NCBI GenBank assembly: GCA_016278615.1
Contig: JADQBM010000052.1
Span: 1-51,931 of the forward strand
Origin: Clostridia bacterium
Lineage (GTDB): Bacteria > Bacillota > Clostridia > Peptostreptococcales > JAAYPU01
Direction of reading: 5' to 3'
Length of the DNA stretch: 51,931 bases
Program-made: the position numbers and the translations under genes
Shown: piece by piece, positions 43,937 through 51,877 of the stretch
How positions within the stretch are numbered: the first letter of the stretch is position 1
Layout of the letters: each line of letters begins with the position of its first letter
Notes under the pieces: generated by a model
Told to the model about the DNA's origin: nothing
Database searches by the model: none
Seen by the model: only the letters and a program-made list of their open reading frames with translations

Positions 43937-45313
43937 CTAGTCATTCAAGCCGTACTTCTGTTTCAGAAAACGCATTCCATTAACTGGATCAATAGCGTAT
44001 ATTAAGATATCGCCCATATCTCGAGCAATTCCCCTTGTAGCTTCTTCAGCTTTGTCCAATTCAGGTTCAAGGAGATCAGCAGGTCGGCAAGTGATCGGTG
44101 TGTCCCCCTTTTCATAGTTCTTCAATATCATTTTCTGAACATCAGGATCAATTGGATATGGGGGTTTTCCATATAGCCCATAAACATAATCTTTAATTTG
44201 ACGAGAAACCATTTTATATCTGCCCCCAAGTAATACATTCTGTACTGATTGAGCAACAATCATCTGACTGGCAGGTGTAGCCAAAGGTGGATAACCAAGT
44301 TCACTACGTACACGCGGTACTTCTTTACACACCTCTTCATACTTGTCCTCTGCTTTAAGTTGCTTTAATTGGAATAGTAAATTGGTAAGCATCCCTCCGG
44401 GCACCTGGCTAACTAATGCATTAATATCAATTGGCGATATTTTTTCAGGCATAAACTCCTTATATTTTTGGGCAACTCCCTCTAAATGATCTGATATCTT
44501 CACCAATTGAGAGATATCAAAACCTGGATCTCTAGAAGTCCCTTTTAGTGCAAAAGCCATAGTCTCCGTAGCAGGAAACGAGGAACGTACGGCAAAAGGT
44601 CCCGAGGCTGTATCAATAATATCTACCCCTGCTTCAATTGCTTTAAGGTAAGCCATTGATGCCATACCACTGTTGTTATGGGCGTGAAGACCCACAGGAA
44701 TTTTTATGGCCTTTTTAAGAGCCTTAATCAAATTGTAGGCATCGTCTGGAGAAGGCATACCACAAGTATCTGCGATACTAATACTGTCGGCTCCCATTTT
44801 CTCAACAATTTTTGCTTTGTTTACATAGTAATCAATATTATATATAGGACCACCTAGTTTCAGTCCAGTTAGAGAGTACTGTAATTGGATTTGGACTTCT
44901 TTGCCACATTCCTTAACTGCTTTAATACAAGTCTTTAAGTTTCTTTCGTCATCTAGAGCGTCAAACATTCTAAAGATATCGATGCCTTGTTTTGAGGCAT
45001 GATGAACAAAAGAATTTACAACATCATCTGGGTACTGTCGATAACCTACTAGATTTTGTCCTCTAAAATGCATCTGGAGTTTTGTATTGGGCATTAGTTC
45101 CCTTAAGATACGTATTCTTTCCCAGGGATCTTCATTAAGATACCTGATTGCAACATCAAATGTGGCACCTCCGGCAACCTCTGAACAATAGAAGCCCACT
45201 TTATCCATTTCAGAGGCAATAGCTTTCATATCTTCAGTTCTCATCCTTGTGGCTATAATGGATTGTTGACCATCACGGAAAGTTTCATCTGTAAATTTTA
45301 CAGGTTGTGTCAT
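43937..45313 (-). CDS. Oxaloacetate decarboxylase alpha-like carboxyltransferase
   Basis: A 458-residue TIM-barrel protein homologous to the carboxyltransferase domain of OadA and pyruvate carboxylase. It has TDETFRDGQQSIIATRMRTE near the start, FRMFDALDDERNL, ADTCGMPSPDDAY and the metal motif VGLHAHNNSG. No C-terminal biotinyl domain with an MKM lysine is present, and no separate biotin carrier or OadB is in the window. It may work with carriers encoded elsewhere, or as a DRE-TIM lyase acting directly on a keto acid. It is 31 bp after the broken ubiX copy. Confidence 0.8.
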   Translation of the reverse strand: MTQPVKFTDETFRDGQQSIIATRMRTEDMKAIASEMDKVGFYCSEVAGGATFDVAIRYLNEDPWERIRILRELMPNTKLQMHFRGQNLVGYRQYPDDVVNSFVHHASKQGIDIFRMFDALDDERNLKTCIKAVKECGKEVQIQLQYSLTGLKLGGPIYNIDYYVNKAKIVEKMGADSISIADTCGMPSPDDAYNLIKALKKAIKIPVGLHAHNNSGMASMAYLKAIEAGVDIIDTASGPFAVRSSFPATETMAFALKGTSRDPGFDISQLVKISDHLEGVAQKYKEFMPEKISPIDINALVSQVPGGMLTNLLFQLKQLKAEDKYEEVCKEVPRVRSELGYPPLATPASQMIVAQSVQNVLLGGRYKMVSRQIKDYVYGLYGKPPYPIDPDVQKMILKNYEKGDTPITCRPADLLEPELDKAEEATRGIARDMGDILIYAIDPVNGMRFLKQKYGLND

Positions 45314-45344
45314 TATATTCTCACTCCTTTATAGTCGTTATTAA

Positions 45345-45923
45345 CTAGAACAGTTTTCTTATAACCAAAGTTCTGTGCTTCCTCAACGTTTTACCTTCTA
45401 CCTCTATGTGAAATATATCTAAAGTCCTACCAACCGACTGCATCAGTATATCTTCTATAGTTTCAGGCTCGGAATAGAAAGTAGGTACTGGGGGAACAAT
45501 AAAGACTCCTTCACGAGAAAGTTTAAGCATATTTTCTAGATGTATAGTGTTAAGCGGAGACTCTCGAACCAAAAGAAAAAGTTTTCTTCTTGCTTTCAAG
45601 TTAACATCTGCTGCACGAATAATTAGGTCATTGGAGAATCCATTTGCAATTCCTGAAACAGTCTTCATGCTACATGGCGCTACTATCATTCCATCACACC
45701 TAAAGGAACCACTGGCAATAATAGCAGCCAAGTTATTCGGTTCATGGCAGTAAGTTGCCTTTTTTTACCTCTTCAACAGAAAACTGTGTTTCATGTTATA
45801 TAGCCATTTAACCCAATCCCTAATTATGAGATGTGTTTCTACTTTATGTTTTTGTAATTGATCTAATATTCTGATACTATATATCGCACCTGAAGCCCCT
45901 GTTATAGCTAGTACTAATCTCAA
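45345..45923 (-). pseudogene. Frameshifted second copy of ubiX
   Basis: From a TTG at 45923 the frame reads LVLAITGASGAIYSIRILDQ and on to TAA after KR. Downstream the same frame resumes with KKATYCHEPNNLAAIIASGS and continues intact to 45345, including PCSMKTVSGIANGF, RESPLNTIHLENMLKLS. Between them, HETQFSVEEVKK lies in another frame; at least two shifts exist, one in a 7-A run near 45765. The copy has the standard GASGA loop. It is therefore an inactivated UbiX gene inside the operon, and the intact paralogue is at 34552. Confidence 0.82.
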
Positions 45924-45972
45924 GATTTCATCTCTCTTCTTAATAGAGATTCAAAATCAATAGAATCATTTT

Positions 45973-47262
45973 TTATAAACCCTTTGGCCAAAAGTCTTCT
46001 GGTGCTAATTCTGGATGAGCAGAAGACATAGCTTGGAAATGTTCGAGCTCATTATCTCTTTCTATCATTTCTATTGCATCTACAGGACATACTTGACTAC
46101 ACAAACTGCAGCCTGCACAATTTTTCTTAATAACACCTGCTTTTTGTCCAAATGCTAATGCATCATACCAGCATACTTCTATACATCTTTTGCATCCTAT
46201 ACATTTATCAGGTCTCACTTTTGCATATAGGGGTTTAACTTTATCAACTAATTCTTGATTCGTATATATCTGGTTCAAGGCCATATCTTTGAAATCATTT
46301 ACTGAGTCATATCCTTTTCTTTTCATAAAGCCTTCAATACCATCTAGAAGTTCTTTTACATATCCTAATCCTCTTATCATTATAGGTGTACAATACTGAA
46401 CAGCTGAAGCCCCTGACATAATAAACTCAACCGCATCTTGCCATGTCGAAAGCCCCCTATTACCCATAACTGCAATGTTACATTCTCCTGCTATCTCAGC
46501 AGTCCATCTCATGCTTAAAGCTTTTAATCCTGGACCTGTTCCAGGTGCAAAACCATAAATATTTGGTTTCCCTGTCTCAATATCCACTCTTAAAGTTTTA
46601 TTGTTTGCAAACATTGTTACCCCATCGGCACCTGCTTCTTCAAAAAGCTTACACACTTCTTTAAAATTACTGCCATCTGGGCTCATTTTTACAAATAAAG
46701 GAATATTTACAATACTTCGAATGTGCTTAAGTACTTTTACAGCTTCATGAGGATTTTTTGTATAATGAATGCCGATATTTAAATCTAATTCACTTTTCGT
46801 TAATCCATCTGGAGGAAAAGGACAACAAAAGTTCAGTTCCAAAGCATCACAACCAGCCTTTTCATAAGCTATCGCTATCTCTTCCCATTCCTCAATGGTT
46901 CTTGCCGAAAAATTTCCTATAATGGCACAGTTGTGCTTTTTCGCATATGGAGATGCTTCCTCGATAATCTTAGCGAATTGAAGAGGGGGATAGCATGAGT
47001 TATGTTCTCTATGCATCCAAAAATAACTATCAGGAGTATTATAGGGCTTCATTTTATCTTTTTTGTAGTCCAACAAACTATATAATGGCTTTGGATAGCG
47101 TTGTAAGTACCATACAGTGGAGGTAGTTTTTGTTACTATTCCTCCCAAACCAGCATCTACACAATCTTTGATATGTTCGACAGTACCCGCTAAAGGTCCG
47201 CCTGCTGCAACAATTGGATTCTTTAAATCTAAATTTCCTAATTTTACTGATAAATCTATCAT
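45973..47262 (-). CDS. PreA-like FMN/Fe-S oxidoreductase
   Basis: A 429-residue protein resembling the PreA subunit of NAD-dependent dihydropyrimidine dehydrogenase. The dihydroorotate dehydrogenase-like barrel is seen in LKNPIVAAGGPLAGTVEHI, LNFCCPFPPDG and VKMSPDGSNF. Two [4Fe-4S] motifs close the protein: CIGCKRCIEVCW and CAGCSLCSQVCPVDA. The catalytic-cysteine region reads CCPFPPDG rather than CPHG. No PreT partner is nearby, so electrons must come from elsewhere. It would reduce or oxidise an unsaturated intermediate. The ATG at 47262 follows GGAGGATATT. Confidence 0.82.
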   Translation of the reverse strand: MIDLSVKLGNLDLKNPIVAAGGPLAGTVEHIKDCVDAGLGGIVTKTTSTVWYLQRYPKPLYSLLDYKKDKMKPYNTPDSYFWMHREHNSCYPPLQFAKIIEEASPYAKKHNCAIIGNFSARTIEEWEEIAIAYEKAGCDALELNFCCPFPPDGLTKSELDLNIGIHYTKNPHEAVKVLKHIRSIVNIPLFVKMSPDGSNFKEVCKLFEEAGADGVTMFANNKTLRVDIETGKPNIYGFAPGTGPGLKALSMRWTAEIAGECNIAVMGNRGLSTWQDAVEFIMSGASAVQYCTPIMIRGLGYVKELLDGIEGFMKRKGYDSVNDFKDMALNQIYTNQELVDKVKPLYAKVRPDKCIGCKRCIEVCWYDALAFGQKAGVIKKNCAGCSLCSQVCPVDAIEMIERDNELEHFQAMSSAHPELAPEDFWPKGL

Positions 47263-47302
47263 TTTATAATATCCTCCGCTATTTTTATTAAATGAAAACA
47301 CT

Positions 47303-47713
47303 TTACAACTCTTTCTTGTGAACTTCGACTGTCCCTTCATCTGCATTTATAATTAAATAGTCGCCAGTATTAATTAAACTGATATCAATTTCATCTACCA
47401 TTGGTAGATCTGATACAATAGCTCCGATAACAACTATCGATTCCGCTTCAATATTTACAATTCCTAAAGGACCAACACCATTTTTAACCACATCAAAGAG
47501 CATATATGAGCCTCCAGTAGATCCCTTGGATTGAGGGAAAACAAGAATTTTTCCTTGCATACATTCACCTTCAAGTTCATGGCCACGTTCAATAATATAA
47601 CCAGTTTTAGGATTCATACTTCCCATAAAAGACAAGGGTTCTTTACTAACAAGTGCTTCGCCCTCTACTTTTCCTTCTACTATTTTTCTACCTTTTAATA
47701 TCATAGTATCCAC
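47303..47713 (-). CDS. Aconitase X small (swivel) subunit
   Basis: A 136-residue AcnX swivel-domain protein (formerly DUF126). It carries FPQSKGSTGGSYMLFDVVKN and IVNIEAESIVVIGAIVSDLP, with the serine in the SKGSTGGS loop matching the substrate-binding loop of aconitases. It pairs with the large subunit 12 bp upstream. Known AcnX enzymes dehydrate cis-3-hydroxy-L-proline in bacteria and phosphomevalonate in archaea. The start is taken as GTG at 47713, six bases after GGGGG; an ATG at 47704 is possible. Confidence 0.86.
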   Translation of the reverse strand: MDTMILKGRKIVEGKVEGEALVSKEPLSFMGSMNPKTGYIIERGHELEGECMQGKILVFPQSKGSTGGSYMLFDVVKNGVGPLGIVNIEAESIVVIGAIVSDLPMVDEIDISLINTGDYLIINADEGTVEVHKKEL

Positions 47714-47725
47714 GGTCTACCCCCT

Positions 47726-48922
47726 CTATTCTCCATCTATTCCTGCTTGGATACAGTCTTCCAACTGAATTAATGCTGTCTTAACATCCCACAGGCCAGG
47801 CATATAATGTGCTAACTTTCCGGAATTTGTAACAACCTGTTTGTAGCCTCTATCTAAAGTTGGGCTTAAAACAGGACAGGTATCACATATTATCTCTGCA
47901 CCTGATTTCTCAATTATTTCTGTGTATCCCATAGTATCTGATAATACTTTAATCTGTCTTGATGTACACACCCACATATCAGATTTTAACTTTTTACCTG
48001 ATAGCAATTCTGATATTTTTTTCATCTCTTCGATAGAACAGTGAGGACAACCTACTACTACAATATCTACCTTGCCCTTAATACTGAATTTTTCACTTAC
48101 CTGATTAAACTCTTCTTGAGCAAATACGAGTATTTCATAGTTATCTTCAAGAACATTTTCTTTTAGAGCTTCTGGTGTTACATTCTCAATATGATACAGA
48201 GCAACCGCTCCCGACGATGCGAGTGCCGCACCTAAAGCTTTTAAATTATCAATTGTAGGATTCTTTATGCCCCGAAATACTGGCACTCTTTTTCCTACTT
48301 TCTGTCCAATATAATAGCCCAAAGCCGCATAATCACAATCTGATTCTAATGCTATTTCCACTTCAACTAAATGTGTTCCTTTTCTGTTTTCATCTAAATG
48401 GTAACCATATGCTGGAACTCTCCCTGTTATTGCTGCTGCTAAAGCACTGGGGCCACCTTCCCGATTAGTTCTTGCACCTATAACGGAGTTAGCAAAAACG
48501 ATGGCAGATGATTCTCCCCATGCAATATGTTCACCAAATCTCGGCAAATTACCTACCAGATAAGGGGTGCAGGTATTCGTACAAAAAGCACCCATTTTTT
48601 TATATGCGTCTACTAATTCAACCTGTTTCTGAGAAAAATCTGCAGGAAACCCAATTTTTTCCCAATCCTCTACATCAATTCCTATGGTATTTAATGTAAC
48701 AGGCGTAATAAAATATCCATTTATACTGGCTTCCTTTACATAATTTAATCCTGCATCTCCAGTGACTCTATAGGATACTCCTGGAGAGTGGACATTTTTT
48801 ATTTCTATCATTTTTTCTGCTCCATATATTTCACCTAATGCCACTAAGACTTTCATGTTCTTTTGAACAATTTCTCCGAAATCACCGTTAAGCATCTTTT
48901 TTTCTTTGTCAGTAAGATACAT
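47726..48922 (-). CDS. Aconitase X catalytic subunit
   Basis: A 398-residue AcnX catalytic protein (formerly DUF521). Signature segments are CTNTCTPYLVGNLPRFGEH, ESSAIVFANSVIGARTNREG, CPHCSIEEM and CDTCPVLSPT; the cysteines would hold the [4Fe-4S] or [2Fe-2S] cluster used in dehydration. It forms a heterodimer with the downstream swivel subunit. The substrate is unknown and the family is broad. The ATG at 48922 is chosen because GGGAGGA lies 7 nt upstream. Confidence 0.88.
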   Translation of the reverse strand: MYLTDKEKKMLNGDFGEIVQKNMKVLVALGEIYGAEKMIEIKNVHSPGVSYRVTGDAGLNYVKEASINGYFITPVTLNTIGIDVEDWEKIGFPADFSQKQVELVDAYKKMGAFCTNTCTPYLVGNLPRFGEHIAWGESSAIVFANSVIGARTNREGGPSALAAAITGRVPAYGYHLDENRKGTHLVEVEIALESDCDYAALGYYIGQKVGKRVPVFRGIKNPTIDNLKALGAALASSGAVALYHIENVTPEALKENVLEDNYEILVFAQEEFNQVSEKFSIKGKVDIVVVGCPHCSIEEMKKISELLSGKKLKSDMWVCTSRQIKVLSDTMGYTEIIEKSGAEIICDTCPVLSPTLDRGYKQVVTNSGKLAHYMPGLWDVKTALIQLEDCIQAGIDGE

Positions 48923-48977
48923 AATATTTCCTCCCAAACTATCGTTACTTAATAGTTTCTACCAATATCTAACAATT

Positions 48978-49649
48978 TTACTCTTCACGTGTCTGCAGTC
49001 GATGATAACCAGAACTGGCACGTGCTTCTTTTAATGTGAAGCCTGCTTTTATCTTTGCCTCAATTTGGGATTCAACTTCCGCAATGCCTTGTGCCACTTT
49101 GAGTACTTCTTCTGCTCTTTCAATAGGAATGACCACAACACCTGTTTCATCTCCAACTATTATATCTCCCGGCTTCACTTGAATTCCTGAAACAGACACA
49201 GGAACATTGATAGCATCCATATATACTCGATCCTTACCAGTAACCATATAGCTTCCTTTTGAGAAAATAGGATATCCAAGCTTTCTGATTGCTGGAATAT
49301 CACGACACACACCGTCAATAATTGTCCCTTCAATACCCATTCGCATTGAAATCATAGACATTAAATCGCCCCATACCGTGCAATATTCTCTGCCTGAATT
49401 ATCAATAACAACAACCTGTCCAGACTCTACATCATCAAGAAAGTCACCTACAGTACCTTTCACATTTCCACAAGGAACATAGTGAATCGTAAAAGCTTGA
49501 CCACAGACTGTTGTGCCACTTGATATGGGTTTTATTCCTAATAAACCGCCCTTAATGCCTAACTTATCTAAAGCATCTGAAACGCAGGTAGTGTCTAATT
49601 CCTTATAACCCTCTAAAATGGATTGATCTATTTTAGGCACTTCATTCAT
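48978..49649 (-). CDS. RraA-like aldolase/decarboxylase (1)
   Basis: A 223-residue RraA-superfamily protein. It has the motif TIIDGVCRDIPAIRKLGYPI and the closing QVKPGDIIVGDETGVVVIP; the Arg-Asp pair of the first motif is kept. Members of the family include 4-hydroxy-4-methyl-2-oxoglutarate aldolase, which yields pyruvate, and oxaloacetate decarboxylase. It overlaps the upstream RraA-like gene by four bases (ATGA) and is the third of three such genes. Pyruvate or oxaloacetate release is inferred from the family. Confidence 0.83.
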   Translation of the reverse strand: MNEVPKIDQSILEGYKELDTTCVSDALDKLGIKGGLLGIKPISSGTTVCGQAFTIHYVPCGNVKGTVGDFLDDVESGQVVVIDNSGREYCTVWGDLMSMISMRMGIEGTIIDGVCRDIPAIRKLGYPIFSKGSYMVTGKDRVYMDAINVPVSVSGIQVKPGDIIVGDETGVVVIPIERAEEVLKVAQGIAEVESQIEAKIKAGFTLKEARASSGYHRLQTREE

Positions 49650-50290
49650 TTCTTATTCCCTCCTTCTTGCTCGATGATTTTATCAAAACCATATATTTCG
49701 AGTGTTGTTTTACCTGATCTTAGCATTTCTATAATTTTTACTTCTTTATCAGCTATGGCTTGTGCTTTTTGAAGGACTTCTCTTGCTTTTTCCTTTTGAA
49801 TAACTACAATGCCATCCGCATCACCAACGATTATATCTCCTGGATGTACAACACATCCTGCACATTCAATGGTTTCATTTATAGCCCCCAAGCTTTTCTT
49901 TACTGTTCCCCCTGGGTTAAAGCCTTTACAAAAAAACGGGAAATTTAGTTTTTCTATTTCCAATGAGTCTCTACATGTCCCATTTATTACAATGCCTGCT
50001 ATACCTCTTTCTTGACATGCTATAACCACGATTTCACCTATAGGTCCGGCTCCTGTATATCCGTGTGCATCTATGACGAGTACTGAACCAGGCTCAGCAC
50101 AATATATTGCTTGATGAATGGTCAGGTTATCTCCGGGAGGGCATCGGACTGTGACGGCTGGCCCGGTAAGGGTACTCGTTTTGTCTATTGGTTTAATAGA
50201 GGCTTCCATATTACCTCTTTTACCATTAGCATCACATACGTTTCCTGTGGGTAACTTAGAAAATTGCTTTAGTTCTTCTTTTGATAACAT
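49646..50290 (-). CDS. RraA-like aldolase/decarboxylase (2)
   Basis: A 214-residue RraA-superfamily protein. It has GIVINGTCRDSLEIEKLNFP in the position of the catalytic DG/NG-x-CRD motif and HPGDIIVGDADGIVVIQ near the end. Asn replaces the Asp of DGxxRD seen in both neighbours (ING against IDG). It is the middle member of the tandem and overlaps the downstream gene, so the products may form a mixed multimer, though homohexamers or trimers are usual for the family. Substrate unknown. Confidence 0.82.
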   Translation of the reverse strand: MLSKEELKQFSKLPTGNVCDANGKRGNMEASIKPIDKTSTLTGPAVTVRCPPGDNLTIHQAIYCAEPGSVLVIDAHGYTGAGPIGEIVVIACQERGIAGIVINGTCRDSLEIEKLNFPFFCKGFNPGGTVKKSLGAINETIECAGCVVHPGDIIVGDADGIVVIQKEKAREVLQKAQAIADKEVKIIEMLRSGKTTLEIYGFDKIIEQEGGNKK

Positions 50291-50310
50291 ATATACCTCC
50301 TTTATACATC

Positions 50311-50973
50311 CTATTTATTTAACATTTTTTCATAACTAAATTTATCATCCACTTCAACCATGGTTTTGCCTGATAAAATTTCATTTATCATTTCTTCTTC
50401 TTTATCATAAAGCTCTTCTGCTTTTAGAACCACTTCTTCCAAATTTTCTTGTGGTATAATCACAACACCGCTACGATCACCAAACACAATATCTCCTGGT
50501 CTTACTTGTACATGTCCAAACTGTATCATGACATTTGTAGCCTCTTCCATGATTCTTCCTCGTGCCGTCGCTACAACAGACCCTCGGGCATAAACAGGAA
50601 ATTTTATGTCTACATAATCGTCAACATCTCTACATGCACCATCAATTACCACACCGCTAACGCCTTTCATTTTAGCACCATTAGCTAGAATACCTCCCCA
50701 GCAAGACGTATCCAAACGCCCACCATTATCAATAATGATAACATCGCCCTCTTTCGCTGCATCAATAGCCTTAACCCCTAAATGATTCTTTCCTTTAGTC
50801 AATCCTGCCGCAGTAATCTTAATTGTTACAGCTTCTCCAACAATTTTATTGGTTCCTTCCCAAATGGGGCGTATCCCATACGTAGCCCCTTTTAGTCCGA
50901 ATGCGTCAAGTGCATCCGAAACATTTGTAGATGATAGTTTCATAAGTCGCTCCCGATAATGTTCAAATGACAT
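50311..50973 (-). CDS. RraA-like aldolase/decarboxylase (3), first gene of the operon
   Basis: A 220-residue RraA-superfamily protein. It shows GVVIDGACRDVDDYVDIKFP, then VRPGDIVFGDRSGVVIIP, and a C-terminal extension (EMINEILSGKTMVEVDDKF) shared with the other two. It leads the large minus-strand operon and lies 102 bp downstream of the TTGTATACAA palindrome. Together with its two paralogues it forms an unusual triplication. AGGAAGGTAGAGAGG precedes the start. Confidence 0.83.
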   Translation of the reverse strand: MSFEHYRERLMKLSSTNVSDALDAFGLKGATYGIRPIWEGTNKIVGEAVTIKITAAGLTKGKNHLGVKAIDAAKEGDVIIIDNGGRLDTSCWGGILANGAKMKGVSGVVIDGACRDVDDYVDIKFPVYARGSVVATARGRIMEEATNVMIQFGHVQVRPGDIVFGDRSGVVIIPQENLEEVVLKAEELYDKEEEMINEILSGKTMVEVDDKFSYEKMLNK

Positions 50974-51064
50974 GCCTCTCTACCTTCCTTTCGTTTTCTC
51001 CAATACCACCAAATTAGTTCCACTCGTTTGAGTTTACAAATTACAAAATATTTTTTTGCTAAAT

Positions 51065-51087
51065 TTTGTATGCAGATTGTATACAAT
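51065..51087 (-). promoter_or_regulatory. Candidate GntR operator upstream of the RraA operon
   Basis: The perfect palindrome ATTGTATACAAT (51076-51087) is next to a partial copy TTTTGTATGCAG (51064-51075). It lies between the GntR gene and the first RraA-like gene, as expected for a site controlling the operon. Confidence 0.65.
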
Positions 51088-51104
51088 TTAAAACTTAAAA
51101 AATA

Positions 51105-51755
51105 TCATCTATAATACATCTTTCTGCAAGCTTCCATTGCACTCTCTCTTACATTATTGATATGTGTTTTCAAGAGATGTTCTGTTTTTAATAAGTCCCT
51201 ATCTTTCAGAGCACGTACAATTGCAAGGTGTTCTTCTTTAGATTTATCCAACCTTTGGGGTAAGAGTGATGATATTATTCTGACTCTTTCTATTTGAATG
51301 TTGATATTGTTTAAAAAGTTTTCCAATCTTCGGTTGTCTCCATTATGCACAATCACATGGTGAAGCAATCTGTCATATTTATAAAAATCATCTGCGGAAC
51401 TGTTTGTATCTAGTTGCAATATGGAATTCTCTAGTTCTTGTAATTCATCATCGCTTATTTTGTTATAAGCAATTTGCAATGCTAAAATTTCAAGGGCTAC
51501 CCTCAGCGAAAAAATCTCTTCTATATCTTGAACAGTCACTTCACTGACAAAGGAACCTCTTCCAGGGATATGACGCACCAACCCTTCAGCTTCCAGTTTT
51601 TTTAGAGCTTCTCTTATAGGCGTCCTGCTGATACCAAGCGTATCCGATATTTGCTGCTCGGTTATAGGATCGCCAGGTTTCAAAAGATTGCTGACAATTG
51701 CTTCGCTTAGATATTTATATGCTGTTATGTTTCTATTCTTATTTTTATTTTGCAT
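51105..51755 (-). CDS. GntR family regulator with FCD domain
   Basis: A 216-residue FadR-subfamily regulator. The winged-helix half is clear: PGDPITEQQISDTLGISRTP, IREALKKLEAEGLVRHIPGR. The C-terminal FCD domain (about 80-210) has LLHHVIVHNGDNRRLENFL and EEHLAIVRALKDRD, carrying metal- and ligand-binding residues; FCD proteins often respond to carboxylic acids such as citrate, gluconate or pyruvate. It heads the catabolic cluster on the same strand, and palindromes with TTGTATACAA occur at its own promoter and at two others in the cluster. It is the likely local controller. Confidence 0.9.
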   Translation of the reverse strand: MQNKNKNRNITAYKYLSEAIVSNLLKPGDPITEQQISDTLGISRTPIREALKKLEAEGLVRHIPGRGSFVSEVTVQDIEEIFSLRVALEILALQIAYNKISDDELQELENSILQLDTNSSADDFYKYDRLLHHVIVHNGDNRRLENFLNNINIQIERVRIISSLLPQRLDKSKEEHLAIVRALKDRDLLKTEHLLKTHINNVRESAMEACRKMYYR

Positions 51756-51776
51756 AGATTTTTCCTCGAAAGTTAT

Positions 51777-51841
51777 TGCACACTTTTTGTATACAATTTG
51801 ATTTTAGCATAATCGAATCAATAGTGTCAAGAATTATTCTG
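51777..51841 (-). promoter_or_regulatory. Candidate autoregulatory GntR operator region
   Basis: TGCACACTTTTTGTATACAA (51777-51796) and GTCAAGAATTATTCTG (51826-51841) match the pair upstream of lpdD: 19 of 20 bases for the first string, all 16 for the second. The palindromic core is TTGTATACAA at 51787-51796, 32 bp before the GntR start. Confidence 0.65.
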
Positions 51842-51877
51842 TATTTTTCTTTATTTCACATGCCCATAAACAAAAAG

